Source of the DNA: Shewanella decolorationis S12
GTDB taxonomy: Bacteria; Pseudomonadota; Gammaproteobacteria; Enterobacterales; Shewanellaceae
Reading direction: 5' to 3'
Assembly (NCBI RefSeq): GCF_000485795.1
Contig: NZ_AXZL01000072.1
Coordinates: forward strand, 1-64,000
DNA length: 64,000 nucleotides
Below are positions 1 through 8,321 of the stretch, in pieces (position 1 is the first letter of the stretch; every line of letters begins with the position of its first letter). Under the pieces are notes generated by a model. The model made no database searches and was not told where the DNA came from. It was given only the letters and a program-made list of their open reading frames with translations. Position numbers and translations under genes: made by a program.

Positions 1-181
1 AAGTTTTTTGTTTCCGAAGAAACGACTCAATGAATTCTGAATCGACTTAACTTAATAAGTCGTTGTACATATTGCTATGAACACTCATTCATCGATTTAA
101 TTCTTTGATTACTCGCCAAACGGCAGAGTAATTCCGATTAACTCAACACCTGTGAGTGTCCACACAGATTTCTTGTTTAGA

Positions 182-194
182 TTGTTAAAGAGCA
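182..194 (-). promoter_or_regulatory. rRNA operon leader boxA antitermination site
   Basis: Read on the minus strand this is TGCTCTTTAACAA, the boxA sequence found in gammaproteobacterial rrn leaders, where the Nus factors load. It lies downstream of two strong minus-strand promoters. The 16S gene itself must start just beyond base 1, because no rRNA sequence is visible inside the window. Known of the family: boxA prevents Rho-dependent termination in untranslated rRNA transcripts. Confidence 0.85.
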
Positions 195-240
195 TTTGAC
201 CTCGGCTTTCGCGTTACCGCTCAGCGGGTCAGGGCTGCGT

Positions 241-268
241 ATTCTACGCATTTCCCGTGTCGCGTCAA
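241..268 (-). promoter_or_regulatory. rRNA operon promoter P2 (sigma-70)
   Basis: On the minus strand there is a -35 box TTGACG (268-263), a 16-base spacer and a -10 box TAGAAT (246-241), followed by a GC-rich discriminator. It is the promoter nearer to boxA, matching the usual tandem P1/P2 layout of rrn operons. The GC-rich start region fits stringent (ppGpp) control, which is inference. Confidence 0.75.
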
Positions 269-375
269 GGCGTTTTTGCAAACTTCTTGTCGCTTTCGAA
301 TCAAGTGCACATTTTGCATTCGATTCGCACTGATACCGCGCTCGCTTTAGCTGTCTGCCGTGTCAGTGGATGCGC

Positions 376-403
376 ATTATAGGCAGCAGAACTTTTTGTG
401 CAA
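376..403 (-). promoter_or_regulatory. rRNA operon promoter P1 (sigma-70)
   Basis: On the minus strand there is a -35 box TTGCAC (403-398), a 16-base spacer and a perfect -10 TATAAT (381-376), followed by GCGC. It is about 135 bases upstream of P2 and faces the same way. The AT-rich stretch just upstream (about 404-425) could act as an UP element. Confidence 0.75.
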
Positions 404-576
404 GGGCTTTTTTAACAAATCACGTCAAGTGAGCAAATAACCAGCAAAACGGCAGGTATCGGATAAATATGCTGCAATCTTTGTCACTCGGGTTGATAAG
501 TTTGGCATATGCAGCATGAATGTGCAGGAAATTCTATAGACTGAATAGCCTTAAGAAAGGAGGCTTTAAAACTTTT

Positions 577-598
577 ACATATATAGATGTATATATGT
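577..598. repeat. AT-rich perfect inverted repeat between rrn promoters and pssA
   Basis: ACATATATA, four bases (GATG), then TATATATGT: perfect nine-base arms. It sits about 175 bases upstream of rrn P1 and just beyond the pssA terminator. It has the form of a dimeric protein-binding site, but no known regulator is recognised from it. Confidence 0.4.
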
Positions 599-601
599 CG
601 G

Positions 602-646
602 ATTAAGAAAACGGTTCAAGGGTAACGAATGGCAACTCTTGAACCG
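602..646 (-). terminator. Rho-independent terminator of pssA
   Basis: On the minus strand CGGTTCAAG (646-638) pairs with CTTGAACCG (620-612) across a 17-base loop and is followed by TTTTCTTAAT. It starts about 50 bases past the pssA stop codon, so it most likely ends the pssA transcript. Confidence 0.7.
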
Positions 647-694
647 AAGAACCAACTCATGGAATAAAAGCTTGTGAATGTAATAACTGTCGGC

Positions 695-1513
695 CTAAGG
701 ATTATCCGCAGAATTTGTAGAACTCTTGGTGCCCTCTCCCGCGTCCAGCTCCTTTTCATGCTCTCCATCGCCAACAATGTGTGCCACTTTTAGTTTTCTC
801 ACGGTACGAATAGTGATCACTGGCCCCGAGATGGCATAGAGGTAAAAACCAATACAGAGAATTAATGCTGGTTGCACCGAAACCACCACAAACACGCCAA
901 CCACAAATAAGATAGCAATAAAATTCACTTTGCCGCGCCAGTCAATTTCCTTAAATGAGTGATAACGGAAATTACTCACCATTAATAATCCCGTGGTGGC
1001 CGTAATCAATCCGGCTATCCAACTGATATCCTTACCATCAAGGTTATATTGATTGCCAAGCCAAATGCTACCTGCAATGACGGCCGCTGCCGCAGGACTC
1101 GCTAAACCTTGAAAGTAACGCTTATCTGCCACGCCGACTTGAGTATTAAAACGAGCAAGCCTTAGTGCTGCGCCAGCACAATAGATAAATGCAGCGAGCC
1201 AACCGACCTTGCCTAAATCCGCAAGCGCCCAATTATAGGCGAGTAACGCGGGCGCCATACCAAAGGACACCATGTCTGCCATACTGTCATACTCGGCACC
1301 AAAGTCACTTTGCGTATTTGTTAACCTTGCAACTCTGCCGTCTAAGCCATCGCAAATCATGGCCACAAAAATCGCAATCGCAGCCGCTTCAAAGTTGGCA
1401 TTCATAGAGGCAATCACAGCATAGAAACCGGAAAACAAGCCTGCGGTGGTGAATAAATTCGGCAGTAAATAGATACCTTTATTCTTTACTGTTTGATTCG
1501 AAGAATTTTGCAT
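695..1513 (-). CDS. pssA: CDP-diacylglycerol--serine O-phosphatidyltransferase
   Basis: Makes phosphatidylserine from CDP-diacylglycerol and L-serine, the first committed step to phosphatidylethanolamine in the inner membrane. The 272-residue protein carries the complete CDP-alcohol phosphatidyltransferase signature: DGRVAR at residues 58-63, G72, D76 and D80 at the required spacing. Several hydrophobic segments follow (roughly 85-225), as expected of the multi-pass type (Bacillus-like class II) and not the peripheral E. coli PssA. The charged, Ser/Asn-rich tail after about residue 250 is probably cytoplasmic. It is transcribed alone and ends at the terminator near 612-646. The start at 1513 is the only good ATG. 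The family assignment is secure. Confidence 0.93.
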   Translation of the reverse strand: MQNSSNQTVKNKGIYLLPNLFTTAGLFSGFYAVIASMNANFEAAAIAIFVAMICDGLDGRVARLTNTQSDFGAEYDSMADMVSFGMAPALLAYNWALADLGKVGWLAAFIYCAGAALRLARFNTQVGVADKRYFQGLASPAAAAVIAGSIWLGNQYNLDGKDISWIAGLITATTGLLMVSNFRYHSFKEIDWRGKVNFIAILFVVGVFVVVSVQPALILCIGFYLYAISGPVITIRTVRKLKVAHIVGDGEHEKELDAGEGTKSSTNSADNP

Positions 1514-1604
1514 ACACTTATAAAGCTATGAACTGAAATGGAAGTAGGCTTCAAGATAGCATATTTTACTCTCATGTCGATGATGCCCCTTAGGGATGAT
1601 TTTT

Positions 1605-2069
1605 ATGTTAAAAAAAGAAACGTTTAGCGCCATGCTTCTACGTATTGCATGCTTAATGATGCTCACTCAACCCGTATTGGCAGGCGTGATTTACACTTGG
1701 GTCGATGAGAATGGTGTCACCCATTACAGTCAGCAGCCACCGGGGCAGGACCACCCCAAAACGCAGCAACTTTATAGCGAAGATATCGAGCCAGGTAAGG
1801 TTGGCTATATCGCTCCCGTTAAAAATGAAGAGCCTCCTAAAATGTCTGAGCCCGAAAAATCGGCGGCGCTAATTAAAGCGCAAGACACTAAGCAAGCCGA
1901 AGCGATTTGTGAAAACGCAAAACATAATTTAGATGTGCTAACGACTCATACTAAACTCACCCGCCAAGCAGAAGGTAATAAAGAACCTGTCGCGATGACA
2001 GAAGAAGAACGCCAAGCGGCAATTAGCGAGAATCAGCAGCGGATAAAACTGTTTTGCGATAAGAAATAG
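1605..2069 (+). CDS. DUF4124 domain protein, exported
   Basis: A 154-residue exported protein. An N-terminal signal peptide (hydrophobic to about residue 26, ending near VLAG) is followed by the DUF4124 core with the pattern WVDENGVTHYSQQPP. That core is common in gammaproteobacterial periplasmic proteins of unknown role. The rest is charged and helix-rich, with two Cys residues (in ICENAK and LFCDKK). An ATG at 1596 is also in frame, but AGGGA at 1592-1596 makes 1605 the better start. It is divergent from pssA and convergent with clpB, with which it shares a terminator. The domain name is well supported; the function is unknown. Confidence 0.8.
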   Translation: MLKKETFSAMLLRIACLMMLTQPVLAGVIYTWVDENGVTHYSQQPPGQDHPKTQQLYSEDIEPGKVGYIAPVKNEEPPKMSEPEKSAALIKAQDTKQAEAICENAKHNLDVLTTHTKLTRQAEGNKEPVAMTEEERQAAISENQQRIKLFCDKK

Positions 2070-2175
2070 CGCCTAGCATTTGTCATTGGTTGGACTGAAA
2101 CCTTGATAATAACGCCACGCTATCGCTTGTCACTCTTTTAGGGTTATCGAACAATATATCTGTAGCATATAGATA

Positions 2176-2209
2176 TAAAAAAACCGAAGTATTGGACTTC
2201 GGTTTTTTA
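2176..2209. terminator. Bidirectional terminator between the DUF4124 gene and clpB
   Basis: AAACCGAAGT (2181-2190), five-base loop, ACTTCGGTTT (2196-2205). An A-run precedes the stem and a T-run follows it, so it can serve the rightward DUF4124 gene and the leftward clpB. Confidence 0.8.
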
Positions 2210-2251
2210 TTTAGGTTAAGCAGCATTTAGCACGTTAACCATCCGCGTAAA

Positions 2252-4825
2252 TTATTGCTCGAATACCAACTCACCATCGGCGCAACTAACCTTGATAGGT
2301 TTGCCGGGCAGTAAATCGCCACGCAGTAGTTTTTGCGCTAATGGGTTTTCCATCTCCTGCTGCAAGGCACGTTTCAGCGGTCTTGCGCCATAAACTGGGT
2401 CGAAACCAATTTCGGCGATTAACGATAATGCCTCGTCGGTGATCTCCAGCGTATAGTCTTTCTCTGCCAAACGCTTACGCAATGAAGCAATTTGGATAGA
2501 AGCAATATGCTTGATATTTTCCGCATCCAAGGGATGGAATACCACAGACTCGTCGATCCGGTTTAAAAACTCGGGTCTAAAGCTATGGGTTACCACATTC
2601 ATCACCGCGCTCTTCATTTCGCTGTAACTTAGGTGACCAAATCCTTCTTGGATAATGTCAGAGCCTAAGTTTGAGGTCATGATGATCACCGTATTTCTAA
2701 AGTCGACGGTACGACCTTGACCATCGGTTAAGCGGCCATCATCCAGCACCTGCAGCAAAATGTTGAACACGTCTGGGTGAGCCTTTTCCACCTCATCGAG
2801 CAAAATCACCGAATAAGGCTTACGACGCACCGCTTCAGTTAAGTAACCGCCCTCTTCATAGCCGACATAGCCTGGAGGCGCCCCAACTAAACGGGAAACT
2901 GCGTGTTTCTCCATAAATTCAGACATGTCGATGCGCACTAAGGCCGATTCCGTATCGAAGAGGAACTTAGCCAACGACTTACACAGCTCAGTTTTACCCA
3001 CACCGGTTGGTCCTAAGAACAGGAACGAACCAATAGGACGATTCGGATCGGCAAGCCCTGCGCGGCTACGGCGAATCGCATTGGCGACCGCATCCACGGC
3101 TTCGTTTTGGCCAATTACCCGCTCATGCAGTGCCACTTCCATTTGCAACAGCTTTTCACGCTCGCCTTCAAGCATCTTAGAAACCGGAATCCCCGTCGCC
3201 TTTGATAGCACTTCGGCGATTTCTAAGTCAGTGACTTTATTGCGTAGCAACGTCATATCCTGCATTTCGGCTTGCGATGCTAAGTCCAGTTGCTTTTCAA
3301 GCTCTGGAATACGGCCATATTGCAGCTCGGACATACGGGTTAGATCGCCCGCGCGGCGCGCCACTTCTAAATCCATCCGCGCTTGTTCAAGATCGGCTTT
3401 AATATGCTGAGTCCCTGCTAGCGCTGCTTTTTCGGTACGCCATATTTCGTTAAGCTCCGACGCCTTAGCCTCAACCTCATGCAACTCGACGCGTAAATGG
3501 TCGAGTCGACGGCGGCTCGCCTCATCGTTTTCTTTGGCTAATGCCTGCTCTTCCAGTTTCAACTGGATAGCACGACGCTCCAATCTGTCGAGGGATTCAG
3601 GCTTAGAATCCATCTGCATACGGATGCTCGATGCCGCCTCGTCAATCAAGTCGATGGCTTTATCGGGTAATTTACGGTCTGACACATAGCGGTGCGACAT
3701 AGTTGCCGCCGCTACAATAGCCGGATCGGTAATTTCCACATGGTGATGCAGCTCGTAACGCTCTTTGAGACCACGCAAAATCGCGATGGTATCTTCAACG
3801 CTAGGCTCATCCACTAATACTTTTTGGAAGCGGCGCTCAAGGGCGGCATCCTTTTCAATATATTGACGATATTCGTCGAGAGTGGTCGCACCCACACAAT
3901 GAAGATCGCCACGGGCCAACGCAGGCTTTAACATATTGCCCGCATCCATGGCGCCGTCGCCTTTACCCGCGCCCACCATAGTGTGCAGCTCGTCGATAAA
4001 GAGGATCACTTGGCCTTCTTCCTGCGCCAGCTCGTTAAGCACTGCTTTTAAACGCTCTTCAAACTCGCCACGATATTTAGCGCCCGCAATCAGTGCGCCC
4101 ATGTCTAAGGATAAAACGCGTTTATTTTTAATCCCTTCAGGCACTTCACCGTTCACAATTCGCTGTGCGAGGCCTTCAACAATCGCGGTTTTACCCACGC
4201 CTGGTTCACCAATCAGCACAGGGTTGTTTTTACTACGACGTTGCAACACTTGAATGGTGCGGCGGATTTCATCGTCACGGCCAATCACAGGGTCGAGTTT
4301 GCCCTGCTCGGCACGCTCGGTGAGATCAACGGTAAATTTTTTAAGCGCTTGGCGTTGGTCTTCCGCGTTAGGATCATCCACATTTTGACCACCGCGCACT
4401 TGCTCAATGGTTTGCTCGAGCAGCTCTTTGGTGGCGCCGGATTTCTTTAAGCATTGTGCTAAGGCATCGCTGCCTTCGAGTGCCGCTAAGACAAACAACT
4501 CACTGGAGATATATTTATCTTTGCGCTTTTGCGCCAACTTGTCGCACAGGTTTAATAGGCGAATTAAACCTTGGGATAATTGCACATCGCCGCCAGTCCC
4601 TTCAACTTGGGGAAGACGCTCAAGCTCTTGGCTCAAGAGCGAGCGCAGCGCACTCACCCGAATGCCTGCTTGGGTTAATAAAGGATGGATAGAACCAGAA
4701 TCCTGGTTGAGCAGCGCCATCATCAAATGTAACGGTTCGATAAACTGATGATCACGCCCGAGCGCGAGCGACTGGGCATCTGAGATGGCAAGCTGAAATT
4801 TATTGGTCATACGATCGAGTCGCAT
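2252..4825 (-). CDS. clpB: ATP-dependent protein disaggregase ClpB
   Basis: Hexameric Hsp100 disaggregase that works with DnaK/DnaJ/GrpE to rescue aggregated proteins. The 857 residues have the full family layout: Clp N domain (1-145), first AAA module with Walker A GEPGVGKT (206-213), a coiled-coil middle domain (about 410-525), second AAA module with GPTGVGKT near residue 605, and a C-terminal D2-small domain. The N terminus [10 protein letters not shown] resembles that of E. coli ClpB. Upstream lies a strong sigma-32 promoter (4874-4901). An internal start for the short ClpB form is common in the family but was not established here. Confidence 0.97.
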   Translation of the reverse strand: MRLDRMTNKFQLAISDAQSLALGRDHQFIEPLHLMMALLNQDSGSIHPLLTQAGIRVSALRSLLSQELERLPQVEGTGGDVQLSQGLIRLLNLCDKLAQKRKDKYISSELFVLAALEGSDALAQCLKKSGATKELLEQTIEQVRGGQNVDDPNAEDQRQALKKFTVDLTERAEQGKLDPVIGRDDEIRRTIQVLQRRSKNNPVLIGEPGVGKTAIVEGLAQRIVNGEVPEGIKNKRVLSLDMGALIAGAKYRGEFEERLKAVLNELAQEEGQVILFIDELHTMVGAGKGDGAMDAGNMLKPALARGDLHCVGATTLDEYRQYIEKDAALERRFQKVLVDEPSVEDTIAILRGLKERYELHHHVEITDPAIVAAATMSHRYVSDRKLPDKAIDLIDEAASSIRMQMDSKPESLDRLERRAIQLKLEEQALAKENDEASRRRLDHLRVELHEVEAKASELNEIWRTEKAALAGTQHIKADLEQARMDLEVARRAGDLTRMSELQYGRIPELEKQLDLASQAEMQDMTLLRNKVTDLEIAEVLSKATGIPVSKMLEGEREKLLQMEVALHERVIGQNEAVDAVANAIRRSRAGLADPNRPIGSFLFLGPTGVGKTELCKSLAKFLFDTESALVRIDMSEFMEKHAVSRLVGAPPGYVGYEEGGYLTEAVRRKPYSVILLDEVEKAHPDVFNILLQVLDDGRLTDGQGRTVDFRNTVIIMTSNLGSDIIQEGFGHLSYSEMKSAVMNVVTHSFRPEFLNRIDESVVFHPLDAENIKHIASIQIASLRKRLAEKDYTLEITDEALSLIAEIGFDPVYGARPLKRALQQEMENPLAQKLLRGDLLPGKPIKVSCADGELVFEQ

Positions 4826-4873
4826 ACAGCCTCCTAAAACTCACAAATGAGGTATAACATTTTGTTAGTTAAA

Positions 4874-4901
4874 AGATGGGGGCTATTTAACCGATTTCAA
4901 G
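4874..4901 (-). promoter_or_regulatory. Sigma-32 (RpoH) heat-shock promoter of clpB
   Basis: On the minus strand CTTGAAA (4901-4895), a 13-base spacer and CCCCATCT (4881-4874) match the RpoH consensus closely. The expected start of transcription is about 40 bases upstream of the clpB ATG. Confidence 0.85.
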
Positions 4902-4942
4902 CAAGACGGCGGGAAATTAATACAATTTGTAGGGGAATAAAC

Positions 4943-5731
4943 CTAAGACTTAAGCCAGATCAATGACGCCATGCGGCCAGTAATTTTATCGCGGCGATAA
5001 GAAAAATAATCAGGGCTAGAGACGGTGCAAATATCGGCGCTGTAAACCTGAGTAATGCCAAGTTGCTTTAAGCGTAATTTGGCTAATCCGATAATATCGG
5101 CGAGGTATTTGTCCGGCTTAGTTGCCTGATATTGAGCAACAAAACAGTTTGCGGCGTTAGGATCTGTTGCAATAAAGGCTGCGCGCACCTCGGCGCCAAC
5201 CTCAAAAGTCGTAGGCCCAATGGCTGGCCCTAAATAGGCAATCAGCTCACTCGGCTCAGAGGCAAATTTTGCCACACTCGCCTCAATCACCCCATCACAG
5301 AGTCCGCGCCAGCCAGCATGGGCAGCGGCGACCTCTGTACCTTGCTGGTTGCACAGAAGTACTGGCAAACAGTCGGCGGTCATCACCACACAAACCCGCC
5401 CAGCGAGATTGCTATAACTGGCATCGGCCACCAAAGGTGGCGTATCTTGCGCGGCTACACTCTCTGATTGAGCTTCTTGGGCAAGATTGATTGGGGCGAT
5501 ATCGGCTAAATCAACCACCTGAGTGCCATGGACTTGCTCCAACCACACAGGCTCAGTCGCAAGCCCTAGCAGTTTTGCCAAAATGCCACGATTAGCCAAT
5601 ACCTGCTGCGGCGCATCCCCCACATGCAGCCCTAAGTTCAGGCTGTCGTAAGGCGCGAGACTCACACCGCCGTGGCGGTCTGTGATCGCAATTGCCACAT
5701 TATCCGGTACAGGCCAATCGTGAAGCAGCAT
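4943..5731 (-). CDS. pgeF: Peptidoglycan editing factor PgeF (laccase domain, YfiH)
   Basis: A 262-residue multicopper-oxidase-like (Cu-oxidase_4, DUF152) protein. Known of the family: E. coli YfiH/PgeF removes mis-incorporated Ser from peptidoglycan precursors, and relatives show purine nucleoside phosphorolysis. The zinc/copper-site residues are visible in ADCLPVLL and AAHAGWRGLC. The gene follows rluD with three bases between the stop of rluD and the ATG here, so the two are co-transcribed, the usual order rluD-yfiH(-clpB). Full length; the start at 5731 is natural. Confidence 0.9.
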   Translation of the reverse strand: MLLHDWPVPDNVAIAITDRHGGVSLAPYDSLNLGLHVGDAPQQVLANRGILAKLLGLATEPVWLEQVHGTQVVDLADIAPINLAQEAQSESVAAQDTPPLVADASYSNLAGRVCVVMTADCLPVLLCNQQGTEVAAAHAGWRGLCDGVIEASVAKFASEPSELIAYLGPAIGPTTFEVGAEVRAAFIATDPNAANCFVAQYQATKPDKYLADIIGLAKLRLKQLGITQVYSADICTVSSPDYFSYRRDKITGRMASLIWLKS

Positions 5732-5734
5732 AGC

Positions 5735-6706
5735 TTAGTACTCGACTGGGTGTTCTAAGGTGTCTTGACGCAGCGCTTTGGTCAGAATCACCATGTCTTC
5801 AGGGATAGGCGCGGTCCAGCTCATGATTTCACAAGTCACAGGATGCGCTAACTCTAGACGCACCGCATGCAGTGCTTGGCGTTTAAAGTTTTTCAGGATC
5901 TCGAAAAACTCAGGACTTGCAGCCTTGGGTGGTTTTGGACGGCCGCCATAAACAGGATCGCCCACCAACACATGGCCAATATATGCCATATGCACGCGGA
6001 TTTGGTGAGTACGGCCCGATTCTAAACGCAATCTTAAACGGGTGTGATTACGGAATTTTTCCGCCACACGGTAATGGGTCACCGCAGGTTTACCCGAATG
6101 ATGCACCGCCATATGGGTACGTTTTGTCGGATGACGACCAATAGGCTCATCGACAGTACCGCCCGCCGTCATAGTACCGAGGACAATCGCCTCATACTCA
6201 CGGGTGATTTCACGGGCTTGCAATGCAGCCACTAAATGGGTTTGGGCTTCAACCGTTTTGGCCACAACCATCAAACCCGTGGTGTCTTTATCCAAACGAT
6301 GCACAATACCCGCACGTGGCACGTGCTCGATATTAGGGCAATGGTGCAACAATGCGTTCATCAAAGTACCGTCGGCATTGCCTGCACCGGGGTGAACCAC
6401 TAAGCCCGCTTGTTTATTGATCACTAAAATATCGTCGTCTTCATAGACAATATCCAGCTCAATGGCTTGCGCGGCCGCATGCACTTCTTCTTCAAGCGTG
6501 GCATTAATTTCAATGCGCTGCAGCTCGAATACCTTTTCGCGCGGCTTGTTTACCATCACACCATCAACATAGACTGCATCAGATAGGATCCATTCCTTGA
6601 TGCGCGTGCGCGAGTAATCTGGGAACAACTCAGCCAGTGCTTGATCCAATCTCAGGCCAGTTTGTGTTGCCGAAATCTCGCTTTTTAGATTAATCTCTTG
6701 TGTCAT
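5735..6706 (-). CDS. rluD: 23S rRNA pseudouridine(1911/1915/1917) synthase RluD
   Basis: Converts three uridines in helix 69 of 23S rRNA to pseudouridine during late 50S assembly. An N-terminal S4-type RNA-binding domain (about 18-80) precedes the RluA-type catalytic domain. The catalytic Asp is in HRLDKDTTGL (about residue 140), and the RTHQIRVHM motif lies further on. At 323 residues it is normal length. It is divergent from bamD, an arrangement conserved in gammaproteobacteria, and is the first gene of a pair with pgeF. Confidence 0.95.
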   Translation of the reverse strand: MTQEINLKSEISATQTGLRLDQALAELFPDYSRTRIKEWILSDAVYVDGVMVNKPREKVFELQRIEINATLEEEVHAAAQAIELDIVYEDDDILVINKQAGLVVHPGAGNADGTLMNALLHHCPNIEHVPRAGIVHRLDKDTTGLMVVAKTVEAQTHLVAALQAREITREYEAIVLGTMTAGGTVDEPIGRHPTKRTHMAVHHSGKPAVTHYRVAEKFRNHTRLRLRLESGRTHQIRVHMAYIGHVLVGDPVYGGRPKPPKAASPEFFEILKNFKRQALHAVRLELAHPVTCEIMSWTAPIPEDMVILTKALRQDTLEHPVEY

Positions 6707-6828
6707 AGGAACCGTATCCCCATTTTGGGGTCAAAAAATGTGTGCTATCTGTTACAATCGAATGCTTTCTATTTTATCGTGAAATGGAAAAATTCTTAAC
6801 TACAACTTATAAAGAATTGAATTCAAGT

Positions 6829-7590
6829 ATGTATAAATTCTCCAAAGGCTTAACCTTAGTCCTATTTTCGCTAGCGTTATCAGCCTGTAGCAGCAGTCCT
6901 GAAGATAACGATATTGCCGCCAAAACCTCACCTGATGTGCTCTATTCTCAGGCAAGAACCTCCATGGAACTTGGCAATTACTCTAAAGCCGTCCGTTCAT
7001 TGGAAGCGTTAGACTCACGCTTTCCCTTCGGACCACATAAAACTCAGGTTCAGTTAGATCTGATTTATGCCTATTACAAAATGGACGATGTTGCCTCTGG
7101 CATTGCCAACATTGACAGATTCATCCGTTTAAACCCAACCCATCCCAATATCGACTATGTCTACTATATGCGTGGACTCGTCAATATGCAGGCTGACAGC
7201 TATCTGTTCCACGATATGTTGAATATCGATAGAACCGACCGCGATCCTAAAAATGCCCAAGATGCCTTTAAGGATTTTGATCGTTTAATCAAAACCTATC
7301 CCAACAGCAAATATGCTGCTGATGCGCAAAAACGCATGTTGTCGCTGAAAAACCGTCTAGCAAAATATTCCATTCAAGTTGCTGAGTATTATATCAAAAT
7401 GAACGCTTGGAGTGCTGCGGCCGTCCGTGCTCAATCTGTGTTGGAAACATATCCCGGCACTCCTTCAACGGAACGTGCACTGGAGATTATGGCAGAAGCT
7501 TATGGCGAGTTAGGTCAGAACCAACTGAAGCAAAACGTGCTCATGGTAATGCAAGCTAACTTCCCAAACAACGAAATCTTATCGAACTAA
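6829..7590 (+). CDS. bamD: Outer membrane assembly lipoprotein BamD
   Basis: Essential lipoprotein of the BAM complex that, with BamA, inserts beta-barrels into the outer membrane. Signal peptide with lipobox LSAC (acylated Cys about residue 20), then tetratricopeptide repeats, including SQARTSMELGNYSKAVRSLE and the FDRLIKTYPNSKYAADA segment. Translated from 6829 it is 253 residues, close to E. coli BamD (245). A longer in-frame ATG at 6742 would put 29 polar residues before the signal peptide, so it was rejected. A strong terminator follows. Confidence 0.93.
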   Translation: MYKFSKGLTLVLFSLALSACSSSPEDNDIAAKTSPDVLYSQARTSMELGNYSKAVRSLEALDSRFPFGPHKTQVQLDLIYAYYKMDDVASGIANIDRFIRLNPTHPNIDYVYYMRGLVNMQADSYLFHDMLNIDRTDRDPKNAQDAFKDFDRLIKTYPNSKYAADAQKRMLSLKNRLAKYSIQVAEYYIKMNAWSAAAVRAQSVLETYPGTPSTERALEIMAEAYGELGQNQLKQNVLMVMQANFPNNEILSN

Positions 7591-7594
7591 GCGT

Positions 7595-7625
7595 AAATGC
7601 CCCTTTATAAGGGGCATTTTTTTAT
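7595..7625 (+). terminator. Rho-independent terminator of bamD
   Basis: AAATGCCCCTT (7595-7605), a three-base loop, AAGGGGCATTT (7609-7619), then a run of T. It sits five bases past the stop codon. Confidence 0.85.
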
Positions 7626-7770
7626 CTTAAGTTCACCGTTTGATGCCCCTTCCCTTTTAGGTTCTGCAGCGCGCCAAGTTCCTTTTCATATGGGCAAGAG
7701 TCAATAAATACGCTATTCGTGTAAAACTTATCCAACCGCACTACTTTTTGCATTATTTCGTAAAAATCAG

Positions 7771-7799
7771 TTGACTCAAAAGCCGAAAAGCCTTTAAAT
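7771..7799 (+). promoter_or_regulatory. Promoter of the tRNA-Phe/tRNA-Leu cluster
   Basis: -35 TTGACT (7771-7776), 17-base spacer, -10 TTAAAT (7794-7799), then GCGCCCG, a GC-rich discriminator typical of stringently controlled tRNA promoters. The tRNA-Phe gene starts ten bases later. Confidence 0.65.
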
Positions 7800-7809
7800 T
7801 GCGCCCGTC

Positions 7810-7885
7810 GCCCGAATAGCTCAGTCGGTAGAGCAGAGGATTGAAAATCCTCGTGTCCCTGGTTCGATTCCGGGTTCGGGCACCA
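7810..7885 (+). tRNA. tRNA-Phe (anticodon GAA)
   Basis: 76 bases with encoded CCA. The acceptor stem GCCCGAA pairs with TTCGGGC. The anticodon GAA is at 7843-7845 in the loop TTGAAAA, and the T-loop GGTTCGATTCC is intact. First gene of a three-tRNA transcript. Confidence 0.97.
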
Positions 7886-7940
7886 TCTTTAAATTGGTTG
7901 CCTTAGCGACCAGTATTAAAGAATCGCAATAAAGTACAGT

Positions 7941-8027
7941 GCAGGTGTGGTGGAATTGGTAGACACGCTAGCTTCAGGTGCTAGTGCCCTTGCGGGCGTG
8001 GAGGTTCAAGTCCTCTCACCTGTACCA
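7941..8027 (+). tRNA. tRNA-Leu (anticodon CAG), copy 1
   Basis: 87 bases, class II tRNA with the long variable arm TGCCCTTGCGGGCGT. The anticodon CAG lies in the loop TTCAGGT, T-arm GGTTCAAGTCC, encoded CCA. Acceptor stem GCAGGTG/CACCTGT includes a terminal G-U pair. Nearly identical to the next gene. Confidence 0.95.
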
Positions 8028-8071
8028 AATTGCGATTCAAATTAACATTCGACACAATGTCGGATACCAAT

Positions 8072-8158
8072 GCAGATGTGGTGGAATTGGTAGACACGCT
8101 AGCTTCAGGTGCTAGTGCCCTTGCGGGCGTGGAGGTTCAAGTCCTCTCATCTGTACCA
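8072..8158 (+). tRNA. tRNA-Leu (anticodon CAG), copy 2
   Basis: 87 bases. It differs from copy 1 only at acceptor positions 5 and 68, where a G-C pair has become A-U (GCAGATG/CATCTGT), so the stem is preserved by a compensatory change. Encoded CCA. A terminator follows within ten bases. Confidence 0.95.
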
Positions 8159-8164
8159 ACATTT

Positions 8165-8189
8165 AAACCTCGCTTAGCGAGGTTTTTTT
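8165..8189 (+). terminator. Terminator of the tRNA cluster
   Basis: AAACCTCGC, loop TTA, GCGAGGTTT, then T-run to 8189. Placed just after the second tRNA-Leu. Confidence 0.85.
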
Positions 8190-8321
8190 GTATCTGGAAT
8201 TTAATTTTCTTAAACAACCTACCTCTTTTAGCATCTTTGCTATAACTATTCATACAGACTCATCATAAGGATAGCTCGAGCTCTGCCTTAAGGACTCCCT
8301 TGGTACACTGAGGAAATCCAT

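Noticed and set aside
2925..3410. Long plus-strand ORF inside clpB
   Set aside because: Antisense shadow of a conserved gene, with no start signals.
7622..7753. 43-codon ORF on the minus strand between bamD and tRNA-Phe
   Set aside because: No ribosome site, its 3' end lies in the bamD terminator, and an open frame of this length is expected by chance.
8030..8245. 71-residue ORF on the plus strand
   Set aside because: It runs through the second tRNA-Leu and its terminator; not a protein gene.
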